DNA from: Acuticoccus sediminis
GTDB taxonomy: Bacteria > Pseudomonadota > Alphaproteobacteria > Rhizobiales > Amorphaceae
NCBI RefSeq assembly: GCF_003258595.1
Contig: NZ_QHHQ01000009.1
Span: forward strand, 62,001-126,000
Direction of reading: 5' to 3'
DNA: 64,000 bases
Shown: positions 8,900-18,239 of the stretch, one piece after another
How the letters are laid out: the number at the start of each line of letters is the position of its first letter
How positions within the stretch are numbered: position 1 is the stretch's first letter
The notes under the pieces: model-generated
Told to the model about the DNA's origin: nothing
The model's database searches: none
The model's input: only the letters and a program-made list of their open reading frames with translations
Made by a program: the position numbers and the translations under genes

Positions 8900-9810
8900 C
8901 GCGCCATGCTCCCGTTCCTGTAATAGGTATCGCCGAGCGTCACCGGGGCGCCCTCGCGCTTCTGGATGTGCTTGGTGGCGAAGTGGCTGTCGGACATCTC
9001 GTGGAGCGACGCCCCGCCCGCCTGCGGCAGCTCGTTGAGGAAGTAGCCCGTCACGCCGCTGCGCCCGCAGGGGATGCCGGCGTGGTCCTCCACCCGGTAG
9101 GCGATGTCGTCGAAGACGAGCGGCACGACGTCGGTGTGCGGCGGCACCGCGTAGATGCGCTTCTCCCGCCCCGCCGAGAGGATCGTCAGGTTCTCCGCCT
9201 GGTGCAGCTTCGGCACGTCCCAGCGCGGGATCGGCGAGGGGCTCATGACGTGGCGGCCGTTGACGAGGCTCGGGTAGCTCGCGCCCTGCATGATGCGGCC
9301 CGAGCGCACGATCTGCTCGTAGAGCTTCAGCCAGAGGAGGCCGTAGTCGGCGTCCGCGTGGCGGTAGCGCGCCTCCGAGATATCGGGCTCCACCGAGCGC
9401 AGCGGCTCCGGGTCGGGAACCTGAAGCACGAGGATCTGGTCCGCCCGCAGCGTCTCCTCCGGGATCCGGTGGCGGGACTGGATGAGCGTCGCCTCGGTGG
9501 TGTCGAGCGTCTCGCCCGCGCCGCCGACGCGGCGCAGGAACTTGCGGATCGAGGCGGCGTTGACCGAGTCGTCCGCGCCCTGGTCGATGACCTTCACGAC
9601 GGCCGACGGCTTTAGGAGCGTCAGCGTCACCTGCAGGCCGCCGGTGCCCCAGCCGCGCGCCATCGGCACCTCGCGGCTGGCGTACGGCACCTGGTAGCCG
9701 GGGACGGCGATGGCCTTCAGCGTGCGGCGGCGGATCTCGCGCTTCGCCGACTCGTCGAGGAAGCCGTAGTTGAAGGGCCGCCATGGCCTGGTGAGGGTGG
9801 ACAGGCTCAC
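8896..9810 (-). CDS. phnJ: PhnJ-like C-P lyase subunit lacking three of the four catalytic/cluster cysteines
   Basis: A 304-residue protein that follows PhnJ over nearly its whole length: AVPGYQVP with the radical glycine retained (G38), GWGTGG, VIDQGADDSVNAASIR, SRHRIPE, PSPIPRWD and AGREKRIYAVPP. In E. coli PhnJ, Cys241, Cys244 and Cys266 hold the 4Fe-4S cluster and Cys272 forms the thiyl radical. Here the first is kept (C248), the second is Ser251 (PCGRSG in place of PCAICG), and no cysteine exists after residue 248, where EMSDSHFAT replaces the VCSDTDYC segment. The C-terminus is about 17-20 residues longer. A frameshift is unlikely: one alternative frame hits a stop and the other has no cysteine, and the 4-base overlap with phnK is normal. 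It starts at GTG 9810, overlapping phnI. Radical-SAM C-P cleavage is not expected from this protein. Confidence 0.9.
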   Translation of the reverse strand: MSLSTLTRPWRPFNYGFLDESAKREIRRRTLKAIAVPGYQVPYASREVPMARGWGTGGLQVTLTLLKPSAVVKVIDQGADDSVNAASIRKFLRRVGGAGETLDTTEATLIQSRHRIPEETLRADQILVLQVPDPEPLRSVEPDISEARYRHADADYGLLWLKLYEQIVRSGRIMQGASYPSLVNGRHVMSPSPIPRWDVPKLHQAENLTILSAGREKRIYAVPPHTDVVPLVFDDIAYRVEDHAGIPCGRSGVTGYFLNELPQAGGASLHEMSDSHFATKHIQKREGAPVTLGDTYYRNGSMAR

Positions 9811-10922
9811 GACAGCGCCTCCTCGATCTCGGCCCCGGACATCCTGTCCGCCTTCGGCCTGGCCTTCGCCCGGGCGGCGCGGCGGTCGCGGTCGGCGTTG
9901 GCGCCGCGCAGGGCGTCGAGGCTCGACTGGAACGTGACGTAGTGCGGCATCTTGAAGTGGATGCAGAAGCCCGACGCCTCGGTGGGTTCGGTGTGGTAGA
10001 GGACGAACTCCTCGTCGGCGGCGGCGAAGGCGCTTTGCTCCTCCATCGAGAGGTCGAGGGTCGCGCCGGCGATGGTCTTCACCTCGTTCCAGCCGAACGT
10101 CGCGCAGAAGCCGAGCTTCAGCGTGTCCGCCCTCGGGTCCTTCGACACCATCTCCGTCTCGCTGACGCGCACGCGCCCGGCGCTGAAGACCGTGCCGCGC
10201 GGGTGGCGCAGACGCACCTCCGCCTCGCCGAGCCGCAGGTCGTTGACGGCGGGGTGGACGGGGCCGTAGCCGCGCTGGTTGGCGTAGCCGAGGGCCAGCA
10301 TGCCGCCGGTGTCGCCGCGCGCCAGCGTCTGGAGCCGGTGCGCCCGGGGCGGCGGAAAGAGGAGCCCGTCGCGCGTCACGTCGGGAATGTCGTCGAGCGG
10401 GACCTTCGCGGCGCGCTCGGGCGCGACGAGGCCCTGCTCGCGCTGCCAGTCGGCGAGCGCCGGCTGCGTGGCAGGCGCGGAGGTCCTGCCGGGGGTGACG
10501 GGCTCCGGCACGTCCGTCTCGCCGGCGAGGACGCCGACTTTCAGGAGGCGGTGCGAGTAGTCGAGCGTCGGTCCGAGGATCTGCCCGCCGGGAATGTCCT
10601 TGAACGCGGCGGAGATGCGGCGGACGGTGAGGATGTCGCGGTGGGTGACCGGCTCGGCGGTCCACAGGCGCGGCTGCGTCGTGCGGTAGGCGCGCAGGAG
10701 CAGCACCGCCTCGTAGAGCTCGCCGCCCGTCTGCGCCAGCGCCAGCGCCGCGAGGTCCGGCTCGTAGAGCGAGGCTTCGCCCATCACGCGGTCGACGAGG
10801 TAGGGGAGCGCCCGGCGCACCTCGGCGATGCGCCCTGCCGTGAGGGGGCCGAGGTCGTCGCGGTAGAGGCGCTCGGCCTGCGCGATCGCCTCCTCGCCGC
10901 CGCGGGTCGCTGCGTAGGCCAT
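9807..10922 (-). CDS. phnI: PhnI-like nucleosidase/phosphonate transfer subunit
   Basis: A 371-residue PhnI homologue. In E. coli PhnI alone cleaves ATP or GTP to base and ribose 5-triphosphate; with PhnG, PhnH and PhnL it makes the 5'-triphosphoribosyl phosphonate. Conserved stretches include FLLRAYRTT-like LLLRAYRTT, RRISAAFKDIPGGQILGPT, DYSHRLL, LALGYANQRGYG and IHFKMPHYVTF, whose two histidines (H322, H327) correspond to the zinc-binding pair at the PhnI-PhnJ interface. ATG 10922 overlaps the phnH stop by one base, and its stop overlaps phnJ. All visible active-site features are intact. Confidence 0.92.
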   Translation of the reverse strand: MAYAATRGGEEAIAQAERLYRDDLGPLTAGRIAEVRRALPYLVDRVMGEASLYEPDLAALALAQTGGELYEAVLLLRAYRTTQPRLWTAEPVTHRDILTVRRISAAFKDIPGGQILGPTLDYSHRLLKVGVLAGETDVPEPVTPGRTSAPATQPALADWQREQGLVAPERAAKVPLDDIPDVTRDGLLFPPPRAHRLQTLARGDTGGMLALGYANQRGYGPVHPAVNDLRLGEAEVRLRHPRGTVFSAGRVRVSETEMVSKDPRADTLKLGFCATFGWNEVKTIAGATLDLSMEEQSAFAAADEEFVLYHTEPTEASGFCIHFKMPHYVTFQSSLDALRGANADRDRRAARAKARPKADRMSGAEIEEALS

Positions 10923-11467
10923 CAGATCACCTCGATGCGGGTGGAGCGGGGAAGGCCGACGACCTCGTCCTCGGCGACGAGGTAGAGGTCGAAGCCCAGC
11001 GGGTAGCGGATCGCCCTCGCGCGCGCGGCCCAGAACGACGGGTGGACGCCGCCGACCGGGAGGCGGACGGTGCCGCGGATGCCGGGCCCGCCGAGCCGCA
11101 GCGCCGTCCCGCCGCCGCCGAACGTTGCGGGCGCGAAGACGGTGGCAGCGCGGTCCGGGTAGAGCGGATCGCCGACCGACGCCGTCGCCGCCCGCGCCGC
11201 GTCCGCCTCGCCGGCGAGGGAGGTGAAGACGAACTCCGCCGTCTCGAGGGGCGCCGCGCGGGCGCCGGTCGCGGCGAGGGCCGCGGCCATCGTCCCGTCG
11301 CCGGCGTGAACCGTCGTCTCGCGGTCGAGGAGGCTGGCGGCCAGCGGCAGAAGGCCCGGCTCGGCGAGACGCTGGCGCGTGCCGGGGCGGGCGAGCGCCC
11401 ACATCAGCGACTCGAACGCCTCACTCATTCGAATGTCTTCGGGGGTCGGGGTGACGAGTGCGTCCAT
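10922..11467 (-). CDS. phnH: PhnH-like subunit of the Phn complex
   Basis: A 181-residue protein matching PhnH in length and in its landmarks: an N-terminal SEAFESLMWALARPGT helix, LRLGGPGIRGTVRL, and the terminal FDLYLVAEDEVVGLPRSTRIEV. PhnH is a PLP-fold protein without PLP that forms part of the GHIJ core and is needed for the nucleotide-phosphonate step. The start ATG 11467 touches the phnG stop (one-base overlap). Residues 1-13 could be trimmed to an internal ATG, but the overlap favours 11467. Confidence 0.87.
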   Translation of the reverse strand: MDALVTPTPEDIRMSEAFESLMWALARPGTRQRLAEPGLLPLAASLLDRETTVHAGDGTMAAALAATGARAAPLETAEFVFTSLAGEADAARAATASVGDPLYPDRAATVFAPATFGGGGTALRLGGPGIRGTVRLPVGGVHPSFWAARARAIRYPLGFDLYLVAEDEVVGLPRSTRIEVI

Positions 11468-11934
11468 CAGAAGGCCTCCATCTCGACGCGAGTCGCCTCG
11501 ACCTTGGCGAGCCGGGCGGTGTCCTCCGCCGCGTGGCGCGCCGCCTCCCCGGCGACGAAGTCGTGGACGGAGCGCGGCGCGCGGCCGGCCGCGAGCGCGG
11601 CGTCGACCACCGCCATCGCCATCGCCCGCTCCAGGTCGCGGCCGACGACGGCGCCGTACCCCTCGACACCGTCGCCGAGCCGGATGTGCGCCTCCGCGAC
11701 CAGCACCTCGCCGAGATGGAACAGCGTTCCCGTCACGCTGTCCTCGCGCGGCAGCATGGCGAGGCCCGTCCGGCTCGCCAACACCTCGATGTCGCCGAGG
11801 TCCTCCAGCAGCGCTTCGGCGACGCGCTTGAGCGCGCCCGGTTCGGCGCGGGCGAGGGTGCCGAGCGTGTGCGCGTCGGGGCATGCTGGGCCCGCCGCAC
11901 CGGTGGCGGATCCTCCGAGGTCGTTCCCACTCAC
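11467..11934 (-). CDS. phnG: PhnG-like subunit of the Phn complex
   Basis: With the GTG start at 11934 the product has 155 residues, close to E. coli PhnG. Typical features are LGEVLVAEAHIRLGDG, GYGAVVGRDLERAMAMAVVDA and a terminal VEATRVEMEAF. The GTG is preceded by a strong GGAGGGGGA ribosome-binding site, whereas the in-frame ATG at 11982 has only a weak one and would encode a glycine-rich leader; both are possible. First gene of a seven-gene phnGHIJKLM unit in which all junctions overlap. A copy of the 13-base motif also found before phnF lies 64 bases upstream of the GTG. Confidence 0.82.
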   Translation of the reverse strand: MSGNDLGGSATGAAGPACPDAHTLGTLARAEPGALKRVAEALLEDLGDIEVLASRTGLAMLPREDSVTGTLFHLGEVLVAEAHIRLGDGVEGYGAVVGRDLERAMAMAVVDAALAAGRAPRSVHDFVAGEAARHAAEDTARLAKVEATRVEMEAF

Positions 11935-12344
11935 TGTCCGTCCCCCTCCGTCGGGCGCGCCGCAGACGGCACGCAGTGTCATCCGTACTTCTACTATGTC
12001 ATTCGAATAAGTTCTGCCATAGGGAGGCGACAGTATGATGACGGCGCGTGCGATTCCCCGCCGCCCCCGTGCGGCTCGACGGCGCCTCGCCCGTCCGCGG
12101 CGTCCGCCGCGAGTGGCCGGCGCGGCCCTCCGTCGGGTCGTGGCACCTCGTCACGGCGCCGGTTCCCATCGGCGGGCGTTCGGGCGATCCTGCCGCGCGG
12201 AGGCGGGGCGCCGGGGGCACGGCACTACCGAAAGGTGTGCCGCCGGGGCCGGATGGCCCGTGTCCTGCTTCACACCAGAAACGACCGCCTTGCCTCGCCT
12301 GTCGCGCGCCGGCTGACGGGGCGGGGCAAAGAGAGGATACCCGA
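11935..12344. other. Intergenic region between the divergent phn operon and ggt-like gene
   Basis: About 410 bases with no supported gene. It contains the phnG ribosome-binding site, the PhnF-type motif near 12000 inside a locally AT-richer segment (about 11980-12040), and a GC-rich stretch leading to the ggt-like gene. Promoters for both directions presumably lie here, but no convincing -35/-10 pair was found. Confidence 0.5.
11998..12010 (-). promoter_or_regulatory. Candidate PhnF-type operator upstream of phnG
   Basis: Read on the minus strand the site is TTATTCGAATGAC, matching the phnF upstream motif at 12 of 13 positions and containing the palindromic core TTCGAA. It lies within outer arms CTATG/CATAG and 64 bases before the preferred phnG GTG. 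Binding by PhnF is inferred from the shared motif and its position. Confidence 0.45.
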
Positions 12345-13931
12345 ATGACCCGCCGCGACTTCAACGCCGGCCGATCCGCCGTCTATTCCCAGAATGGAGC
12401 AGCCGCGACCGCCCACCCCCTCGCGACACTTACCGCGATCGACGTGCTGCGCTCCGGTGGCAACGCCGTCGACGCGGCGATCGCCGCGATGGCCCAGCTC
12501 TGCGTGATCGAGCCCCACTCGACCGGACTCGGCGGCGACTGCTTCGCGATCTACTGGAAGGCCGGCAGCCCGCGGCCCATCGGCCTCAACGCCTCCGGGC
12601 GCGCCCCGAAGGCCGCGACGCTCGACTGGTACCGCGAGGCGGGCATCGCCGAGATCCAGGTCGAGACGCCCCATGCCGTGACCGTCCCCGGCGCCGTCGA
12701 CGGCTGGTGCCGCCTCGTCGAGGACCACGGCACGAAGTCCATCGAGGAGCTGCTGCAGCCGGCGATCAAGTCGGCGGAGGATGGCTTCCTCCTCGCCCCG
12801 CGGGTTGCGCACGACTGGGCCAGGCTCGCCGGCAAGCTCGCGCTCGATCCCTACACCAAGGCCCGCTTCCTGCCCGGCGGCAAGGCGCCGAGGGCCGGCG
12901 ACCGCCACGTGCAGCCGGAGCTCGCCGAAACGCTCCGCCGGGTGGGCAGGGAAGGCCGCAAGGGCTTCTACGAGGGCCCCGTCGCCGAGGACATCGTCGG
13001 CCGCCTCAAGACGCTGGGCGGCCTCCACACCCTGGAGGACTTCGCCACCAACACGCCGACCTACGTCGACCCGATCAGCGTCAACTACCGCGGCTACGAC
13101 GTCTACGAGATCCCGCCCGCCGGGCAGGGCATCGTGGCTCTCATCATGCTCAACATCCTCTCCGGCTACGCCTACGGGGATCCGGGCTACAGCGAGGCCG
13201 ACCGCATCCACCTCCTCGCGGAGGCCGCCAAGGCCGCGTACGCCCGCCGCAACGCGCTGATCGGCGACCCGGCCTTCGTCGACGTGCCGACCGACCACCT
13301 TCTCTCCGCCGCCGAGGCCGATCGCATCCGCGCCGACATCGACCTGAAGCGCGCCAGGGAACCGGCCCCGGTCGAGCCGATGATGCACTCCGACACGACC
13401 TACCTCACCGTGGTCGACAAGGACCGCAACGCGATCTCGTTCATCAACTCGCTGTTCTCCGGGTTCGGCTCCGGCATCATGGGGCCGCAGAGCGGCGTCA
13501 TGCTGCAGAACCGCGGCACCAGCTTCCGCCTGATCGACGGGCACCCGAACGTCATCGAGCCCGGCAAGCGGCCGATGCACACGATCATCCCGGCGATGCT
13601 CGGCGAGGGAGACCGGATGGTGATGCCGTTCGGCGTCATGGGCGGGCACTACCAGCCCGTCGGCCACTCCACCGTCGTCACCGGCATGCTCGACCTCGCC
13701 CTCGACCCGCAGGACGCGCTCGCCGCCCCGCGCTCCTTCGCCTTCGACGGCGAGCTGCGCCTCGAGGCGACGATCTCCGACGAGGTCGCCGCCGATCTTG
13801 CCGCCCGCGGCCACAAGGTCGTGCGCCAGGACCCGGTCGGCGGCGGCCAGGCCATCTGGTTCGACCATGATCGCGACGTCCTCATCGCCGGATCCGAGCC
13901 GCGCAAGGACGGCTGTGCCCTTGCGTATTGA
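12345..13931 (+). CDS. Gamma-glutamyltransferase-family Ntn hydrolase
   Basis: A 528-residue GGT-family proenzyme. Autocleavage is expected before the nucleophile Thr351 in HSDTTYLTVVD, giving subunits of about 350 and 178 residues. The oxyanion/substrate region FGSGIMGPQSGVMLQNR and PGKRPMHTIIPAM follow the family. No signal peptide is present, so a cytoplasmic enzyme acting on an imported gamma-glutamyl or related amide is likely. Start ATG 12345 has an upstream GAGAGGA. It directly precedes dipeptide importer ATPases on the same strand and is divergent from phnG, suggesting a joint uptake-and-hydrolysis module. The true substrate is unknown; family members include acylases as well as transferases. 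Confidence 0.82.
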   Translation: MTRRDFNAGRSAVYSQNGAAATAHPLATLTAIDVLRSGGNAVDAAIAAMAQLCVIEPHSTGLGGDCFAIYWKAGSPRPIGLNASGRAPKAATLDWYREAGIAEIQVETPHAVTVPGAVDGWCRLVEDHGTKSIEELLQPAIKSAEDGFLLAPRVAHDWARLAGKLALDPYTKARFLPGGKAPRAGDRHVQPELAETLRRVGREGRKGFYEGPVAEDIVGRLKTLGGLHTLEDFATNTPTYVDPISVNYRGYDVYEIPPAGQGIVALIMLNILSGYAYGDPGYSEADRIHLLAEAAKAAYARRNALIGDPAFVDVPTDHLLSAAEADRIRADIDLKRAREPAPVEPMMHSDTTYLTVVDKDRNAISFINSLFSGFGSGIMGPQSGVMLQNRGTSFRLIDGHPNVIEPGKRPMHTIIPAMLGEGDRMVMPFGVMGGHYQPVGHSTVVTGMLDLALDPQDALAAPRSFAFDGELRLEATISDEVAADLAARGHKVVRQDPVGGGQAIWFDHDRDVLIAGSEPRKDGCALAY

Positions 13932-13997
13932 TCGCCCTGCCGGGACGCGCGAGACGGCAGCCGCCGCGGGCCGGGCGGACATCGGGGGGCGGCTCCG

Positions 13998-15056
13998 ATG
14001 TCCGTGATCGAGGAGGCACCCGCGATCGCAGGGGCCGCCGCCACGGCGGCCCCGGTCCTCGCCATCGACGGGCTGAAGACGCAGTTCTTCACCCGCGACG
14101 GCATCGTGCGGGCCGTCGACGGCGTCTCGTTCGACGTGCGCCGCGGCGAGACCGTCGGCGTCGTCGGCGAATCGGGCAGCGGCAAGAGCGTGACCGCGCT
14201 GTCGATCATGCGCCTCCTCTCCAAGCGGACGGGGCGCATCGTGGACGGCACGATCCGCCTCGGCGCGGAGGACATCGTCGGCGCCTCCGAGCCGCGCATG
14301 CGACAGATCCGCGGCAAGGTCGCCTCGATGATCTTCCAGGAGCCGATGACGAGCCTCAACCCGGTGCTCAAGATCGGCTACCAGATCACCGAGACGATCC
14401 GCGTGCACGAGGGGCTCGGCCGCGCCGAGGCCCGCAGGCGCGCCGTCGAGATGCTGCGTCTCGTGCGCATCCCCGAGCCGGAGCGGCGCATCGCGCAGTA
14501 CCCGTTCGAGCTCTCCGGCGGCATGCGCCAGCGCGTCATGATCGCCATGGCGCTTGCCTGCAACCCGCAGCTCCTCATCGCCGACGAGGCGACGACCGCC
14601 CTCGACGTCACCATCCAGGCGCAGATCCTCCAGCTCATCCTGGAGCTGCGCCAGAAGCTCGGCATGGCGGTCATCATGATCACCCACGACCTCGGCGTCG
14701 TCGCCGAGACGTGCGACCGCCTCGTCGTCATGTACGCCGGCAAGGTCGTCGAGCGCGGCACCGTGCGGGAGGTGTTCCGCCGGCCGCTGCACCCGTACAC
14801 GAAGGGGCTCCTCGCCTCGATCCCGCGGCTGCCGCAGAAGGGCGCCGTGCCGAAGGGCCGGCGGGGCAAGCTCGTGGAGCTGCCGGGCTTCGTGCCGTCG
14901 CTGCGCGACGTGCCGGCCGGCTGCCGCTTCGCCCCGCGCTGCGCCCTCGCGACCGACCGCTGCCGTGCGGAGGAACCTCCGCTCATGGAGATGGTCCCCG
15001 GCCGCCTGACCGCCTGCTTCGAGGCGCACCGCCTGATGGAGGGCGCCGATGCCTGA
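13998..15056 (+). CDS. Dipeptide/oligopeptide ABC transporter ATPase, DppD-like
   Basis: A 352-residue ATPase with Walker A GESGSGKSV near residue 57, signature ELSGGMRQRVMIAMAL, Walker B LLIADEATTALD, and the oligopeptide-family C-terminal extension with spaced cysteines (CRFAPRCALATDRC). It powers the importer whose permeases and binding protein are encoded convergently at 16160-19811. The start at ATG 13998 follows a GC-rich gap of 66 bases after the ggt-like gene, and the stop overlaps the next ATPase by 8 bases. Confidence 0.9.
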   Translation: MSVIEEAPAIAGAAATAAPVLAIDGLKTQFFTRDGIVRAVDGVSFDVRRGETVGVVGESGSGKSVTALSIMRLLSKRTGRIVDGTIRLGAEDIVGASEPRMRQIRGKVASMIFQEPMTSLNPVLKIGYQITETIRVHEGLGRAEARRRAVEMLRLVRIPEPERRIAQYPFELSGGMRQRVMIAMALACNPQLLIADEATTALDVTIQAQILQLILELRQKLGMAVIMITHDLGVVAETCDRLVVMYAGKVVERGTVREVFRRPLHPYTKGLLASIPRLPQKGAVPKGRRGKLVELPGFVPSLRDVPAGCRFAPRCALATDRCRAEEPPLMEMVPGRLTACFEAHRLMEGADA

Positions 15057-16011
15057 TCCACGTCCGCTCGTGGTCGACCGGCTGACCAAGCACTATCCGG
15101 TGCGCCGCGGCCTCTTCAACAGCGAGGTCGCCAAGGTCCATGCCGTCGACGGCGTCAGCTTCGAGCTGGGTCACGCCGAGACGCTCGGCCTCGTCGGCGA
15201 GAGCGGCTGCGGCAAGTCCACCGTGGGCCGCTGCATCCTGCGTCTCGTCGAGCCGACGGACGGGACGATCGCGCTCGGCGGGACCGACATCACCCACCTC
15301 GACCGCCACGCGATGCGCCCGCACCGCCAGCGCCTGCAGGCGATCTTCCAGGACCCGTATTCGTCGCTCAACCAGCGCATGAAGGCGGGGGACATCGTCG
15401 CCGAGCCGCTCGTGAACTTCGGCCAGCGCCCCACCCGCGACTATATCGGCGACCTGCTGGAGAAGGTCGGCCTGCGGCGGGAACAGATGGACCACTACCC
15501 GCACGAGTTCTCCGGCGGCCAGCGCCAGCGCCTCGTCATCGCCAAGGCCCTCGCCCTCGAGCCCTCGGTGATCGTCTGCGACGAGGCGGTGTCGGCGCTC
15601 GACGTGTCGGTCCAGGCGCAGGTCATCAACCTGCTGACCGAGCTGCAGGAGCGGCACAGGATCGCCTACCTGTTCATCGCCCACGATCTCGCGGTGGTGG
15701 AGCACATCAGCCACCGCATCGCGGTGATGTACCTGGGGCAGATCGTCGAGCTGGCGGAAAAGCGCGACCTCTTCGAGGAGCCGCTCCACCCGTATACCCG
15801 GGCCCTTCTCGAGGCCGTGCCGATCCCGGACCCCGAGGTGGAGCGGGACAAGACGATCATCTCCGGCGACGTCCCGAGCCCGGTCTCCCCGCCGTCAGGG
15901 TGCCGCTTCCACACCCGCTGCCCGCACGCCTTCGACCGCTGCCGGAGCGAGCCGCCCGCCTACCGAGAGGTGAAGGCCGGACACTTCGCGGCCTGCCACC
16001 TCAACGACTGA
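15049..16011 (+). CDS. Dipeptide/oligopeptide ABC transporter ATPase, DppF-like
   Basis: A 320-residue partner ATPase: Walker [14 protein letters not shown] near residue 50, the DppF/OppF signature run [15 protein letters not shown] signature [15 protein letters not shown], Walker [18 protein letters not shown], and a C-terminal cysteine motif [14 protein letters not shown]. Such proteins heterodimerise with the DppD-like subunit. It closes the plus-strand ggt-dppDF unit and faces the permease operon across a 148-base gap containing a strong hairpin. Confidence 0.9.
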   Translation: MPDPRPLVVDRLTKHYPVRRGLFNSEVAKVHAVDGVSFELGHAETLGLVGESGCGKSTVGRCILRLVEPTDGTIALGGTDITHLDRHAMRPHRQRLQAIFQDPYSSLNQRMKAGDIVAEPLVNFGQRPTRDYIGDLLEKVGLRREQMDHYPHEFSGGQRQRLVIAKALALEPSVIVCDEAVSALDVSVQAQVINLLTELQERHRIAYLFIAHDLAVVEHISHRIAVMYLGQIVELAEKRDLFEEPLHPYTRALLEAVPIPDPEVERDKTIISGDVPSPVSPPSGCRFHTRCPHAFDRCRSEPPAYREVKAGHFAACHLND

Positions 16012-16070
16012 GGGGGCGTCGTCAGGGCGGCGCCGGGGGCATCGTCCCCGCATGGCCGGCGGAGGGGCAG

Positions 16071-16095
16071 GCGCGAGGGTGTTCCTCCCTCGCGC
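16071..16095. terminator. Bidirectional terminator hairpin between convergent dpp units
   Basis: Nine-base perfect arms GCGCGAGGG and CCCTCGCGC flank a 7-base loop midway between convergent genes. It can serve either strand; no long T-run is seen. Confidence 0.5.
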
Positions 16096-16159
16096 TCGCG
16101 CCGCCCGTCGCCCGTCGGGAGGGACGGCGCGGCGGTGCCCGGACCGCCGCTCCGGGGCG

Positions 16160-17047
16160 TCAGCGCAGGCCGCGCTGCATCTGCGGGTCGAGGCGGTCGC
16201 GCAGGCCGTCGCCCATGATGTTCACCGCCAGCACGGTCACGGCGAGGAAGATGCTCGGGAAGAGCACCGCGCCCGGCGCCACCGTGAACAGCGACCGTCC
16301 CTCGGCGACGATGTTGCCCCAGCTCGGGATCTCCGGCGGCGTGCCCGCGCCGAGGAAGCTGAGGTACGCCTCCGAGATGATCGACGAGGCGGCGATGTAG
16401 GTCGCCTGCACGATCAGCGGGTTGATCGTCGTCGGCAGGATGTGGCGTGTCAGCAGCGGCAGGTCCTTCGCCCCCGCCGCGACCGCCGCCTCGACGAAGG
16501 GCTGCTCCCGCACGCTCATCACGATGCCCCGCACCAGACGGCTGACCCGCGGGATCTCGGGGATCGTGATCGCGATGATGATGTTGCGGATCGACGAGCC
16601 CGCCAGCGCCATGAAGGCGATCGCCAGCAGCACCGACGGGATCGCCATGAGCCCGTCCATCACCCGCATCACCACCACGTCGACCCACCGCACCAGTCCG
16701 GCGGCGAGGCCGATGGCGAGGCCGATCGCCGTCGCGACCGCGGCCACCGACAGGCCCACCATCAGCGAGACGCGGCTGCCGTAGATGACGCGCGAGAAGA
16801 TGTCCCGTCCCATCATGTCGGTGCCGAAGGGGTGGTCCGCGGTCGGCCCCTTCAGGCGGTTGACGACGTCTAGCGCGATCGGGTCGTAGCGCGTGATGAG
16901 CGGCGCGAAGATCGCCATCGCGCCGAGCAGGGCGAGGATCGCCCCGCCCACCACGAGCGTGGGGTTGCGCCGCGTGAAGGTCCAGCCCCGGGCGAGGAGG
17001 TTCGGCGTCGCCGGCGCTGCGGCCGTGGACAGGGTCGTCATGCTCAC
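16160..17047 (-). CDS. Dipeptide ABC transporter permease, DppC-like
   Basis: A 295-residue inner-membrane permease of the BPD_transp_1 family with an N-terminal cytoplasmic tail, about six membrane segments and the coupling EAA-type motif EAAVAAGAKDLPLLTRHIL. The DppC-specific run HPFGTDMMGRDIFSRVIYG lies near residue 90. It pairs with the DppB-like protein encoded 10 bases upstream. GTG 17047 is favoured by GAGGA at good spacing; ATG 17041 is only two codons downstream. Confidence 0.9.
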   Translation of the reverse strand: MSMTTLSTAAAPATPNLLARGWTFTRRNPTLVVGGAILALLGAMAIFAPLITRYDPIALDVVNRLKGPTADHPFGTDMMGRDIFSRVIYGSRVSLMVGLSVAAVATAIGLAIGLAAGLVRWVDVVVMRVMDGLMAIPSVLLAIAFMALAGSSIRNIIIAITIPEIPRVSRLVRGIVMSVREQPFVEAAVAAGAKDLPLLTRHILPTTINPLIVQATYIAASSIISEAYLSFLGAGTPPEIPSWGNIVAEGRSLFTVAPGAVLFPSIFLAVTVLAVNIMGDGLRDRLDPQMQRGLR

Positions 17048-17057
17048 GGGCCGGTCC

Positions 17058-18005
<948 letters not shown>

Positions 18006-18160
18006 GGTGGGCCTCGGAGCGATCGGGCCCTGCGGACCCTTGGGGTGACGGGCGGTCCGGTCAGGAACCGCTGTGCGGCCGCCTCGGAGTGCTGCGGGCC
18101 GTCGCGGCGCCGCTCGAGCGGAAGGCCGTCCCTCCGGCGGGGCCGAGGCGGTCGGATCGT

Positions 18161-18177
18161 GCGGCCGGAACGGCCGC
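18161..18177 (-). promoter_or_regulatory. Intra-operon stem-loop between dppA-like and dppB-like genes
   Basis: Perfect 7-base arms GCGGCCG and CGGCCGC around a 3-base loop, in the 234-base gap after the binding-protein gene; a second hairpin (CCGCC/GGCGG arms) lies nearby at about 18187-18203. The placement mirrors hairpins after the other ABC binding-protein genes in the window. Confidence 0.4.
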
Positions 18178-18239
18178 GACCCTCCGCCACCGTGCGGCGG
18201 CGGGGGGCCGGATGGCGATGCGGGCGGGTCGCCGCCGGG

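Noticed and set aside
8896-9070. Sequencing frameshift as the explanation for missing PhnJ cysteines
   Set aside because: In this stretch one alternative frame meets a stop and the other has no cysteine; flanking PhnJ residues and the overlap with phnK remain in frame.
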